A stretch of DNA of 35,806 bases from Acanthaster planci (GCF_001949145.1 NW_019091483.1:744553-780358), one strand, 5' to 3'. Counted from the first letter of the stretch, positions 1-11,281 are shown. Notes: a model not told the origin generated them from the letters alone. Numbers and translations: made by a program.

Positions 1-751
1 GGCCATCTGGGGGCTTTTAGATTCCAAACATTTTCTGGTACGCTCCGCATCAACCGATGGTGGCGCTCCGCTTAGATAGTCCTGCCGGCACTAAAACCAT
101 CCTGGGCAGAACCCTGTCAGGGCTATAGGTTCCTTAGGCACATTCAAATCAGAACGACGCAAACCCATCCACCAATGAAATTCAGGGGAAAAGAACAAAT
201 CGACAATGCACCAGAGATAGAAATTCACAAGCTACAAATAAAATAACCTCCGGCCACGAGGTTTAATTCAGCTTCGTTTCAAAAGAAACAGCTTCTTTAC
301 AAATTTTAATTGTTTTATAATAATGGTGAATGTCCGAAAGTAACTTTTGTATATATTCATGCATGTTAAACACGTTTGGGGGAATTTGAATAAAACAAGC
401 ACACTTTACATTTGAACTCAAGATAGAATAATCAATAGGTTTGTCCTTTCCATGAAAATGTTAGGGTACCATATTTTCCTGAAAAATATGCATGATTGCG
501 ACAGGTCTTGTTTGGAACAACTTTAATCCAACTTTTTTTCAGATATTTATGTTCAGTTGAAATAACCACACCTGGCAAGTGTAATTGTTCTCTACATTTA
601 TTTCTATCTTGACTTGTACATTTAAATAAGCTTCAAAATGACCCCGTGTTCGATTTCAAAGGGGGAACTAAAAAGAAACATTGATAATCACATATTCTAG
701 GGTAAATACTAAAGAAATATGGCAGTGGTGCAGAGAGCGCCCCAAGTCAGA

Positions 752-764
752 GCTGTATATAGAG
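752..764 (+). promoter_or_regulatory. TATA-box-like element, copy A partner
   Basis: GCTGTATATAGAG, the counterpart of 26286-26298. Downstream sequence in both copies has a short similar peptide frame (see 26403-26500) but no full gene. Confidence 0.2.
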
Positions 765-999
765 AGACCAACTTCAGACCTTTGAACCAAATTAATCGTT
801 CTTTAATGTGTGCTGTGCAGCATGTAGCTACTGTGTGCAATTTTATATTCCCCCACTTTGTTGCAACAATTTGAAGCACACATATCGCAACTCTCTCCAT
901 GAAAATCTCTGCTCTAAGGCGTCCTTGGCTGCCGCCGGCCCTCCCCCCGTGTACGGTAAATTCTGAGGTGAGGGGAGTAGGGGCAGGCCCGTTTTTATT

Positions 1000-1093
1000 A
1001 GGCAGTCTTCCTCCTGGTGTCGAAAAGGAAGCAACGAAGGGGCGGCCGGGTGAAGCGAACACGGATCATACATATGCGTATAGGAGCCACATG
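1000..1093 (+). pseudogene. Possible transposase-derived peptide remnant, copy A
   Basis: Counterpart of 26403-26500, with an in-frame stop before AVFLLV and a one-base length difference after VKRTR, so it is not coding now. Open frames on both strands over 709-1156 are considered chance. Confidence 0.15.
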
Positions 1094-1390
1094 AATACAA
1101 TTTTTTTACGAGTTACTTTCTTGCAACGAGTTAATATCCCACCACGGGTGAGTTAGTATTCGTGGACTATTGACACTACGGAGAGGTAAATTACACATTC
1201 TTGCTGCGGCGTCCGACATGCCGCCATTGCAAGATACGACAGAAGCATGCAGAATTTGAAGCTATATTTGAGCTATTAACGATCAAAATATTATAACTTA
1301 TAAACAAAAAGTTTTTTTGGCGTAAAATACTCACGATTGTGGATGCGTAAGTCATCTTGTGTTGTGCCTTAATCCCCACATATCCTTTCA

Positions 1391-3096
1391 GAGCGCACGT
1401 GGAATTGTTGACCTGTATTCGAATGTTAAGGGCAAAAAAATGTCCTTCGTTTCTGGTCAGCGCTTGTCGATCTCAAGCTTGCGCGTGGATCTTTTTTTCT
1501 CTACCCGAGCTGCAACAGCGCCCTCTGTTGCTGCACTGCCTCAACCGTTTAGCGGGCAGCTCGATCTTTTCCTCCGGGTAACGGAACCCGACGAGATGGA
1601 TGTTCAACGATGGTAGCAGACTATGGATACGAAGTTGTTTGTTGTCAACTTATAATCATAATTAAACTGGTCATGTCCCGTGACTCGACAACGTGTGTCT
1701 ACAATAAACCATATGCGAATTAAATTTGAAGAAAATCTGGTACACTGAGTTATCTGATTGCACATAAACATAACGATTTGAATTCCCCAGACTAAAGACA
1801 CTATAGCTATACCTCATGATTTGGGGATAGATTTCGCGTAGTGACCACCATCTCTGGAATGAACTGGTTCCTTTGTGTCTTTCTTATCCATTGAGAACAG
1901 TGTATTGTTGCAAGGCGTCTCTTATTTACTAAACAAAAGCTTGCCCCGAATCATGAGGTATAACAACAGTGATTTTGGTACGGAGAATTCAAGTTGTTAC
2001 GTTCACGTGAATTTAAAGAACTCGGTGTACCAGATTTGGGTCAAAGTTAACTCGCAAAAGGCTTATTGTCTGTACAATCCAACCCAGATGTAAAAAAAGC
2101 AGCGTCGCCGCATCGATAGACATTTTCATTAAAAAAATTGATAATAATGCACTCATGCGTACGAATGGCCTTGGCGGCAAGAAGGGTTGAAACGGTTGAC
2201 CGTTGCAAATGTACGGGGTGCGATTTTGATCATTTCTCTCAGGTTTTTTGTCTTTGTTCATTTTTCCCCCAGAAAATCTCATTAAATCGTTTTTGCTATT
2301 AGTTTAAAATTAAAGCGGGATTTTCAGTGCTCTGTAAAGACTTTACAACCATGATTTTTCCTGTGGGCACGAGATTGCCGTATTTAAGCCGGTCTCCTTT
2401 CGTGCTGTTTTATCTGAAGAAAAAAAAAACAAAGACAGCAAACCTTAGAGAAAATGTTCATATTGACCTTCATCCAATGAACTTCATCCAATGAGCGAGG
2501 AGTTGAAAATACGTCATGCCTTCGCCCTTCCAAGCGCCCTTTACTCTAAGTGGTTTGTGTGGAACACAAGGATGTAAGGGCATTTTGAGCCAGGGCATTT
2601 TGAGTTTTGCCCTTACACCGTCGTATATTAATTAAATAACACTGTATTCTCGGTGCTTATCCGAGAGTTTCAGAAAAATTTCATGCCAGGACATTGTAAT
2701 CACATGAGTGTAAATCTCGGGGGATGTATATCCTCCCACTTTCTGAGGTGGGAATTGGGCTATGAATCATGCCCCCCCCACACTTTTTTGGGGATGGGCA
2801 AAAAATTCAGTGAGTTGTGACGAATTTGTAGGATTTCCCAAGAACTAAAATGTTTGCAATATCACTAAAAGGGAAAAGAATAAAAAGCCATAAATACACC
2901 AATGTAATGTAAGATTCTTGAATCTGAGAAAGAAAAAACCCAACGTCAGACCTACTTTGTCATCAAGAAGAAGTTCATAAGGAACAAAATGTGCTACTCC
3001 ATCACAAAAAGTACCCATGACACCTCAAAAAATACACTTTGGTATTTATAACGTGATAATACGATTCAAATAAAACAGAAAATCTACTAAGCGTTA
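1391..3096. other. No gene seen
   Basis: Unaligned part of copy A between blocks 1 and 2. It holds a short palindrome, GCAACAG-CGCCCT-CTGTTGC at 1512-1531, the slippage repeats near 2470-2617, a poly-A run at 2420 and a C-run near 2770. Overlapping open frames at 1357-1616 read in two frames at once and show no family features. Confidence 0.5.
2575..2617. other. Hairpin with internal direct repeat
   Basis: GTAAGGGCA (2575-2583) pairs with TGCCCTTAC (2609-2617). The direct repeat AGGGCATTTTGAG occurs at 2577 and 2592. A second short direct repeat, CTTCATCCAATGA, occurs just upstream at 2468 and 2482. Probably replication slippage products. Confidence 0.6.
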
Positions 3097-3325
3097 AAAC
3101 CTTGGGCAGAGCGCCCTCCGTCAACAACTGAAGGCCATTTTTAATTTTTTTAATTAATTTTTTTTACGGCCAAATGCGAAGACCTTACATCTAATCCTAC
3201 CTCTCCCGATGCTGAATAACATAGTTTAGTCACATTGGAGGTAGGGACTTCCCCTTGGCTGGTATCAGTTTCACCAGAGCCAGCCAGAGCCAGCCTCTTG
3301 CTAAGTCCCATAGGAATACATACTA
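3097..3325 (+). repeat. Dispersed repeat R2, copy 1
   Basis: Aligns with 6948-7175. Shared: AAACCTTGGG, a T-rich and TTAATTAA-rich stretch, ACGGCCAAATGC, CCTACCTCT, ATGCTGAA-A, TTTAGTCAC, and a GCCCTC / AAGT-CC-TAGGAAT ending. About 230 bp with no coding potential. A possible third fragment near 8390-8460 shares only GGGATATTTACACA- and CCAGAGC-type words and is not claimed. Confidence 0.65.
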
Positions 3326-4084
3326 ATCTCTCTGCACTCTCTCTGGGATTTTTTACACAAAGGCTGCCCTGGCCAGCCAGAGCCCGCCATACATCAATTG
3401 TCGGTCTCTCTGATGCTGTCTAGACAGCTGTCCGGGTTGTGTCATGTTGTAGGGGGGGTGTCAAATTTTTGTTGACTTGGTGGGCCCCTCTTATGGATAG
3501 AAAGGTACTGTGACCTTATTATGACCTTTTTTCTCGTTTTTTTTTATTGGTAGGCATTGGCAGACACCCAGGGACACCCTCAAATCAATTTAAATGCCAT
3601 TAAAGGGTCTTTGGGGCTGGGGGCATGATTTTAAGTGGCATTCACTATTTGACGTAGGGCAGTCCATGATCAGTAAAATAGCAGGTCGGTGCATTGGAGT
3701 TGATGTTCTTGTGAAATCATACCAAACACCAACGAATACATGAATATTCAAGTTCCTATAGTTCAATACACAAAGTTTAAAGGATGAGGATGACCAGCGA
3801 AAAATTGCCGCGGCGATAATACAATACAAAGGGGACTTATAGTTGTGAAACAGACTGTGTTGCAAGTGCTCGCTGCGCTCTGGCTTTAGACATGCCAGCA
3901 AACGGTAAATGGCCAGATGTTATAGCCCGGCATGTTCTAACTCCTTCTGTGTCCTTCCTCCATGATAGGACTAAAGAGACGGTTGAGGTATTCGCCACGA
4001 CGGGACATCTATTAGGCGCTAAATCAAGAGCGTAGAACTCGCTGCGTGGAGATAGAATCTTTCCCCCGCGAATATAAAATCGAA
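3326..4084. other. No gene seen
   Basis: Contains GCCAGCCAGAGCC-like short repeats near 3280-3395 and T-rich runs near 3535. Minus-strand open frames at 3590-4094 overlap each other and have no recognisable domain or splice context. Confidence 0.5.
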
Positions 4085-4404
4085 AAAACTGCACACAGCC
4101 CTGATACGTTTTTGTAGGTGGGACAAGGTTGTAGAAAAAGCTTTCTCAGTTGCCACTCCTTTACTCATCCTGACACCCCAATAGGCACTACATTTACGTG
4201 CAACATCTCAACTTTCTCGATATCTGAGGTCTAAATGAATCCTGTTCAATAGCTTTGTGTACGGGTACGGATATACAACGATTGCACAGCAAAAACACGG
4301 TAGCGACATTCACATTACGGATGCCATTTTTTTTAATGGACGCACAGTGCCTTTTTATCACCTAAAGCCAACGGTAGCCGTTTTAATTGTGCCAAATCTG
4401 TAGG

Positions 4405-4735
4405 TGACAGATGGTTCTCATATCATTGTAACTTTTGACGCCACGATCGAATATGGTTAACAACAGCTGTCAGGCCATTGTGTGGGCTTTTTATTCGTTA
4501 CGACAAAATGGCCGCTTATATGACGTCCGTGCTCAAAAAGGACCATACAAAACTAACCACGGGCGTCCTACAAACAAATCTGGACTCGTAATGCCCTTGT
4601 ACCAGCTGAAACAACAGCTGCAATGTTATCATGCCGAACTGTAAAGGTGATTGGTTGGCTTAATACTGTAACTGTTGAAGTCGCAAGTGATTTGGTTGAC
4701 AATTGCTAGCAAGCCTTTGTATTACCTTTCAGCCT
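4405..4735 (+). repeat. Tandem ~240-bp non-coding units, partial pair (copy A)
   Basis: Counterpart of the repeats at 29395. ATATGGTTAACAACAGC at 4451 and ATTTGGTTGACAATTGC at 4690 are 239 bp apart, with AAATCTGGACTCGTAATGCCC between them. Copy A holds one unit fewer than copy B. The plus-strand open frame at 4435-4644 is unlikely to be a gene because it lies wholly within this repeat. Confidence 0.65.
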
Positions 4736-4978
4736 GTTTGTTTCGCACGACTGCAGACTGCGGTCAGTTATCTTTCGTTAACTAAATGACAGCAGAACCC
4801 ACCTAACGGAAAGAGTGAACCTTCTTTGGGCTTACTGACTGCGACCCTGATCCACGTAAAAAAACGGTCCTTTGTATTTGGCATGGTAAGATGACTTCCT
4901 GTGGCTTCATAATATATGGACTGATTTGTCATTGTGATCGTGCTTTTATACCTAGTCTAGCACTGCATTAGGCAATGC

Positions 4979-4999
4979 ACGTCGGCCCCTGGCCGACGT
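4979..4999. other. Perfect 9-bp stem hairpin
   Basis: ACGTCGGCC, loop CCT, GGCCGACGT. The equivalent in copy B (about 30488-30512, GTAGGCCTCTTGCCGGCGTC) has lost most of the pairing, so conservation does not support a function. Confidence 0.7.
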
Positions 5000-5870
5000 C
5001 AGGGTATTGTGCCTTACTGCCTACGGTAGATTTAGGCTAATAAACTAAATTGTTGTAGTAGTAACACAGGACTGAAATATTCCTCACTGTAAATACATTT
5101 TTAATTTATTTTTCTGTCCTTTCGGAAGGTACGTGTATGTAAGAATAGGTTTGTACAGTAAAAATAAGACAATGACTCTTTCTTGGCATTATTTTAGTAT
5201 CCATGATAAATTAAATCTTCGGGTAGAGTCTCAATTTGGTAGGTTTATGATTTATCAAAAAGTATGACATGGAAATTAGAAACTGAGCATGCCGTTTACA
5301 ATAAGTCAATTAGAAGACACAGATATAAAAGTATTTGAAAAGATAGATGAGACAAATTGCACAAAAAGTGTTTAAATAGCTGGCGAAAGGAATGGCCAAT
5401 GTATCACACATCTATTTATTTACTCGTTTAAAAGAATATAAGGCTACACCGCTTTTCAAGGATGAACTCTACCCGAGGTACAATAATGAAAATGTAGTAG
5501 AGTGACTACACCTTTGGGCAAAGTCATTCCATATTTGTCCTAAGGAGAATAATTTAATATAGGAAACATCGCCAATTAGTTCTGCAAGACAAACGAGAAA
5601 ACATGCAGAAAAAAGTGATCTCATTTGCGATTGTGATAAATTGCTATTTATGAGGAAGTGTAGTTTTTTTCTTATAAATCCTAGTTACAGGATCAGGCGT
5701 TTATATCAAACAGCTGGCTACGTGTTGTGACCTTGCTCAAGTCGCTTAACCTCAACCTGCCTTTCTCTATATAGGAGTATACTTGTATACCCGTAAGGAC
5801 AGCGATGCTTATTGTTTTGATAAGGCATTTACTCTAGAGCTGGCAACTTTAGTTTTTTCATGTTGGAAAA

Positions 5871-6947
5871 TTTGAATGAAGACTGTGATGGATTTCGTTG
5901 TGCAGGGTCCAAACTGTCCACCGTTTGTCACTGACGCCTAAATTTTCTCGAATGGGCACACAATCTCCTGTTTACCACTTTATTGTGACAAATGTGAGTA
6001 ATCTCAATTCACCAGAGCAGTCAGCAACGCTGATTCAACTGTTTACACTTGTCATATGCCTGGTCTCTGGAACAAGATAATTTTCACAATATAAACAGGC
6101 CTCCAAAGTCGTACACTGCAAGAGTTAAATTTCTTCATTTAATGTTTCACGCACAATGTTGAAACTGTTTTATACACCTGTCATAGAAAGTGTAAAGCCT
6201 GCTTTCTATATCGACATAATAAGACACAGCGAGAGTCGCGGATCAGTCCAGGATGATGCGCAGTGATAAGGAAACCATCAACCTGACCAACGCAAACATC
6301 AACGCAAACAGTAGGGAATGATGGATCAAAATCCGACTGTAAGTGGTGAGTCGCTGAATTGGCCTTAGAGATACGCACTCTGACATGACAGACGTATGAC
6401 GTTTCTCTCGTTTGGAACGACTCATGTCCATTTCCTCCTTACTAATAACCGCCCCAATTGTCAATAAAAAGCTGACCGTAAACAAAATACATCAGACTGA
6501 AGTATCAATTTGGCTCCAAGGGGTAGTATTGCCACCTAAAATACATTTTACATAAAACCGTTCCGAGTTTTGGCTGCCATTTTTTCTGATATTTGGGGTA
6601 TAATAACGTCACGTGGCGTCTGTTCTGGGACTGTGTCTTGATGTTTTGCATGAGTCGGCGGTCGTTACAATCGCATGGAAACCAGGCTTTATTAATGTCT
6701 GTGTTGTATGCTTTAAAGCCTCAAGAAAGAAGACAAACATAAACTGCAAAGGATTGCCAACAACACAAGTAAAATATGTGGGGACAAAATTGGTTTTGAG
6801 AAAGGTGTGTAGTTTCTGTTGGGAACAAAGTTTAACAGGAACATTCACCAGAATAAAGATTAACCCACTAAACAATTGCTACCAGTACATCAGGAAAGGG
6901 ACTAAGAAGCATACGTAATTTCTGGATCAATGCAAATGACAGATTTT
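5871..6947. other. Copy-A-specific stretch without a supported gene
   Basis: Collinearity with copy B stops at about 5880. Plus-strand frame 6613-6918 (about 100 codons, Cys-containing, starting at GTG after a stop) and minus frames at 6181-6485 and 6609-6875 oppose each other, so none is trusted. A CRE-like ACGTCACGTGG lies at 6607. Confidence 0.45.
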
Positions 6948-7175
6948 AAACCTTGGGTCAACTCAATGGCCTCTACACACTAGTTTTTTTTGCTAATTTC
7001 TTAATTAAAAAACAAATTACGGCCAAATGCAACCAACTCGCGTGTTTGCCTACCTCTGTTCATGCTGAACAGCCTAATTTAGTCACCTTTAATTAATTTC
7101 GGGGATTCCCATTAGCCGGAAAACAAAATATTCGCGTCGCCCTCTAGCCAAGTTCCTTGGGAATCACGTATGTTC
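6948..7175 (+). repeat. Dispersed repeat R2, copy 2
   Basis: Partner of 3097-3325 in direct orientation, 3.85 kb away. The T/A-rich centre differs in length, while the flanks ACGGCCAAATGC and ATGCTGAACAGCCTAATTTAGTCACC are well kept when read in two parts. Confidence 0.65.
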
Positions 7176-8070
7176 GGTCCCCATAGACTGTACATGCATT
7201 TACATGCATTTCGTCGGCCAGACGAAAATTATTCTAGCAGACGACGTGTATCGGTGGTGACCCCGTGAGGGATTTGTACAATTTCCCTCGAAGACTTCGT
7301 GTGTGAATAAATTGCCAAGACTCTACCAAATGGAGATATTTAATAGCTTCTTGTAAAAAGATAGCTGGAAAGTAATCAAATAAAGTGTAAAATGTCAGTT
7401 TTACGACAAAGTATAGTTATGAAAAATTATGTTGTTTTTTTACCTACGTGTAATTTTTACAATTTTGCCGATTTTACCTTCAAATAAGTTGAAAGACATG
7501 AAAGACACATGAAAGAAAGGAAATAAGGTTTTGTGTGAAAGCCGTTTTTAAAATTCACTTCGTTTTTCATGGGACCCATTTTTGTTATTTTTCGTGTTTT
7601 TTTAACCTTATTTAGTGCCTAATTTTCACACTTTCGTCGAATTTCCCTCAGATCATCCGTGATACTGTCTAGAAGCCTGATAAATATTTTGTATCTATCA
7701 GCTCATTTTTTCAAGCTTGAGAGCCCTTTGTCTGAAATGCGGTTCGTTTTTCATTCAGATTCAAATTTCTTCATTGAGCTTGGCAGCGGTCAAATATGAG
7801 ATGACCGAATTTGGGGCATGGTGCGCACGTACACATACACACACCTGGATACGAGTGCGTTTGGATGCGAGTTGACCTACTGTATTGCATGAATACGTAC
7901 AGTCACGTCAAATTGTCCGACTAAAACGCACAAACAAAAATTCTCCGTTTTCATCCATACGGTTTCCTTCTTGAATGATGCTTTCCCATTAGAGTGTTAA
8001 TGATATTCCTCACCATTCACAAGTAGAGAAACGTCAGGAAAAACTCGGCAAAACTGAAAAATCCCTTTTC
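7176..8070. other. No gene seen
   Basis: AT-rich, T-run-rich sequence. A CA/TG-rich patch near 7825-7850 and several AAAGACA-type short words near 7490-7520 are the only structure noticed. Confidence 0.5.
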
Positions 8071-8114
8071 AATGCTGGCTTAACTTCCAACTTCTGTCTC
8101 TGTTACTTTGGAAG

Positions 8115-8339
8115 TATGTGACAAAGACGGGCAAAGATTTGGCAGAAAATGGATTTTACTGTGTGCAAGTTAGCAAAAAGGACTTTGAGTGTTTAAATTC
8201 TAATTTGCATGGAAATGAAGGGCAAACAACTTCATCTGAGCTTGATTTTGATCAATTACCTTTGGGGTCTACCTGCTCGAGCCAAGAGCCATTTGCTTCA
8301 GCCGCTATAATGGATTCAGTGCGCATGCACACCAACTAA
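8115..8339 (+). CDS. Possible terminal exon of an unidentified plus-strand gene
   Basis: Seen: a branch-point-like CTTAAC at 8079, a pyrimidine-rich stretch, then TTTGGAAG|TATGTG, followed by 75 open codons to TAA at 8337. The frame stays open back to a TGA near 8056, before the proposed acceptor. The product begins YVTKTGKDLAENGFYCVQV, continues with SKKDFECLNSNLHGNEGQ, and is hydrophilic with normal-looking composition, but matches no family I recognise. It lies in the part of copy A without a partner in copy B. No upstream exon or close AATAAA was found (the nearest is about 8908). It may equally be a chance open frame. Confidence 0.25.
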   Translation, partial: YVTKTGKDLAENGFYCVQVSKKDFECLNSNLHGNEGQTTSSELDFDQLPLGSTCSSQEPFASAAIMDSVRMHTN

Positions 8340-8699
8340 GCGAGGGGAATGAACATTCGTGGAATGTGATTAAACAACTCCGCCACGTGACCCCATGGGA
8401 TATTTACACAGCTGAAGCCAAGGCTTGCCAGAGCTAGCCACGGTCTGTCAAATATCACGTCCGGCAGGTGAATGGGCGAGTCTCTTTGATTTGGGTAGAC
8501 TGCAGGATGCTTAAGTCTGGGCTTTTTCCCTGGTGGGACTAGGAGCTTTAAATGTACCTTATGTATGTTCCAATCGTGTGTGTCAATCCCCCAGGAAAAC
8601 AAGTACTTGAAGTTCTTTTGAAATTCTTATCTACATATGCACCAAGGTATGAGACGAAGAGAACCTCCCTGCTTTGTGTTGGTCATTGTCTCGCAGGGA

Positions 8700-8821
8700 T
8701 CTGGGGAATTCCTTTCAGACATCTTGGGGGGGGGGATGAATTAAGTAACAATAGTCTGGAATGTGTATAGGGATTGGACATGTTGGGGGTACCCCTCGGT
8801 CTCATTTCTTGCTGGGTATAC
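8700..8821 (+). repeat. Dispersed repeat R1, copy 1
   Basis: Matches 20478-20587. Shared words: CATCTTGGGGG, TTAAGTAACAATAG, CTGGA-TGTGTA, AGGGATTGG, GGGGGTACC and CTGG-TATAC. The copy includes a run of ten G. It lies in the part of copy A that has no partner in copy B, so it is a dispersed repeat and not part of the segmental duplication. Confidence 0.65.
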
Positions 8822-9080
8822 TTATCTGCAGTGATTTATAGCTACAAACGTAAAGGGCACCTACTAATCCATTTAAATCTCTTTAGAAAACAATCTGGGC
8901 CTCCCCAAAAATAAATAACACCGTTGCCGAACCGGCCTAGGCAGTAGAGGCCATTAGACCTTTTACGTAACAAAGCCGTGTAAGTGTTTCGAAAGGTAAC
9001 ACAGTGTCTGGTTGCTACATGTGACTGGTATCAGTAGCACGCAAAACGCTAGAAATAAGCTACATCATCTCTGATTTCTC

Positions 9081-9197
9081 CAGACTACATCACAAGACCA
9101 TACACAAGTGAAAGGGTGAACAATGACAAATGAATGCTTTTCAGGTCATTTAATTTGTCATTGTGTAGGTCTGATGGCGTCTTGTGATGGTCTTAAG
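9081..9197. mobile_element. MITE-like imperfect hairpin element, copy A
   Basis: The left arm (from CAGACTACATCACAAGACC) pairs with the right arm (GTCTTGTGATGGTCTT, ending near 9194). An inner stem AATGACAAAT / ATTTGTCATT is perfect. The whole is about 115 bp, folds back on itself with small bulges and has no coding capacity. Known: short non-autonomous DNA transposons have this form. I cannot define a target-site duplication, so the family is unassigned. Confidence 0.5.
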
Positions 9198-9537
9198 GGG
9201 GTAACGACTATGACACCTAACTGTATAATAAGTATCACTACTCCTTTCACATACTAACGCATAAGCTTTCAAATTACCCAGAAATAAGTCTCATCATTGG
9301 CATTTTTACTTTTTTTTTCTGAGAGCAATGAAATAATATGTGTGCGATTTCTGCTTTTGTCCCTCCTATAGACTACACACGTATCACTACGTGGTAACAT
9401 TTCACTGCAAGTCATGTCACTGGACCCACTGTGCGTTTTAAACGATATCCAGAGTATCTAAAGTTGATTGATTATTGAGAGGAAAAAAGGCCCAGCCCCC
9501 GAGAGGTAGACCTATCTCATTAATAGAGAAAATTTTC

Positions 9538-9873
9538 TTATCTGTTATGTACAATACGACATGCTTGTCTTGGATCTAGTTCGGTCAAATGAATCCAAAT
9601 AGTCAGGAGCGACAGTGAGCTCCAAATTATGCTCTGTGCATTTCTTCCGAACATGTACGACTTGTTTGGGATTAAATTGAAATGATTGCTGAAGTCAGAT
9701 GCCGCGCCCACGATTTTTAGGAAATCAAACAAAGCCCGTGAATTAAGACAAAGAGGTACTTCCATGAAACGCAAAGGAAAAACGGTAATAAATACTTCCC
9801 AATCGGTCCGGGATTTTCCACTAAATATACTCGTGTGTAATTGCCCATACTTTGGTCGAACCGAGTGGGCCAC
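9538..9873 (-). CDS. Unassigned 111-codon open frame in a copy-A-specific insert
   Basis: Minus-strand frame containing VRPKYGQLHTSIFSGKSR and SLLTIWIHLTELDPRQ, ending at TAA at 9538. It starts at GTG right after an in-frame TAA, so there is no natural ATG start. It occupies most of the roughly 450 bp present in copy A block 3 and missing from copy B, so it may be part of an inserted mobile element. No domain recognised and no splice sites seen. Weak evidence for a gene. Confidence 0.15.
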   Translation of the reverse strand: MAHSVRPKYGQLHTSIFSGKSRTDWEVFITVFPLRFMEVPLCLNSRALFDFLKIVGAASDFSNHFNLIPNKSYMFGRNAQSIIWSSLSLLTIWIHLTELDPRQACRIVHNR

Positions 9874-11281
9874 ATGCTTTTACAGGGTGCACGGGCATCT
9901 TACATGTGTTCGTGTAAATGCACCTGTGCATTTTGTTTATGTTCGAACAATAACAATTATGATCATCCTCCACTGTCTACCTTATAGTAATCTGCCAGAT
10001 ACGTGAATACCGAAGTTTTAAGACAGCTCAAACCAAAGACTCTGGCCAAATCCTTCAGCGGATTTTGGCAGCACACTTTTTGTGACTGTTAGGTAGAATT
10101 ACTATGCATAACAGTGTTCCTTCAAAGTTAAGATTATTCACTAATGCCTCTAGTTTCAGTGGATTCGACAGGATTGCAAACAGCATAGCCAACGTTGTAT
10201 GCAAACTGTTTTCCATTGGTTTCACGCAGTTGGGAGGACTTTAGGGATTTGACAAACGCGTTGGGAGTTAACCGACTAAACTGAAAGTGCTAGAAATTAG
10301 CAACTTTACCAATTTTGAAATTAGAGCATTAAATGTCACATCAGCACTTCCATGGTTGTCAATATTTGCTGCGTCACCGCTCAGTACTTTCATCATAAAA
10401 CTAGCTATATTATCCCCAAGTGGAGGGTGACACTGCGATGCAAATATCAATGTCAACTTACAGTTCCATCTTTCTATTGGAGACGTACGCCATGTATGCT
10501 TTTTGCAATATCAGCTAGCAACTATTTGGCTCTGCTGGGAATTGAACTAGGCTTGAAACAAGAGACCAAGTGCATGCAGAAAAATACAGTGCAGAGTGGA
10601 AACAAGCAGTGCAGCAGGAATAAAAACCCACACGGGAAACAAAAGCACAACAAAAGGACAACGATAAGGACCTTTACATTTATAGGAACAAAGGACACAA
10701 AGACCGGAAGCAAAGGTCTTCAGAGAAAGGGTGGGTGCATGTGTGTTCAGAAGACAAAAACGAGTTAATAGCCTCACAGCGCATACAGCAGTTTCCACAC
10801 CACTGCATTCCAGTCCATGAATTAAACTCAAGTTGTAAATAGTTAGCTGACCAAACACAGCCACGGATTGTAAGCTTTGTGGAGCCTGAATGCACACGTA
10901 TTAGAAAGCAAATGCCATGGAAAGTTTCAAGAGAAAAGATACTCATTCTCCAACAAGTTCGCGCTCGGATAAAATTTCCATGGTTAGTAAAGACTGTGCA
11001 AATAAAACAGAGGTTAAAAACAGTTGGCGCAAACACACCACTTCATAGACAGCCCCCGTGCAGTCCAATCAAGTTCCAAAGCCCTTATTTGGATTAATCT
11101 GACTCCAAAGCCATACTTTGGATTGACGTAAAATTCCTACCAATGAAAACTAAACTAGCCTATGACTAAGAACACAAAATTTAACTTTCTAGTAATTCAG
11201 ATATGGCCTAGCGATATGAGTTAACCTTATACCCTAAGCAAGGGCTTCATATGGCATTCAAAAAGCATTAAGCCTGCTATT

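Larger units (their letters stand above)
230..1390 (+). repeat. Segmental duplication, block 1, copy A
   Basis: Collinear with about 25830-27080. Shared words include GTGAATGTCCGAAAGTAA, TACATTTAAATAAGCTTCAA, AGGAAGCAACG and TATAGGAGCCACATG, separated by diverged sequence. By eye, similarity is roughly three-quarters in alignable stretches. Copy B has an extra insert near 26560-26850. No confident gene lies in this block. Confidence 0.8.
4085..5870 (+). repeat. Segmental duplication, block 2, copy A
   Basis: Collinear with about 28270-31440. Anchors include TTGTAGGTGGGACAAGG, TTGCCACTC, GCCACGATCGAAT, GACGTCAGGGTAT, AGGCTAATAAACTAAA, GGTTTATGATTTAT and CTAGAGCTGGCAAC. It contains two units of the internal ~240-bp repeat, while copy B has three. 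No coding sequence is supported. Confidence 0.8.

Noticed and set aside
7815-7860. CA/TG-rich patch as a microsatellite
   Set aside because: The repeated dinucleotide runs are only a few units long and interrupted.
10525-10560. tRNA-like T arm on minus (TAGTTCAATTCCCAGCAG), also in copy B
   Set aside because: No A box, acceptor stem or anticodon arm could be placed upstream in either copy.
10268-11097. Several 60-138 codon open frames on both strands
   Set aside because: The matching region of copy B is alignable but full of frame-changing differences and stops, so none is under coding constraint.
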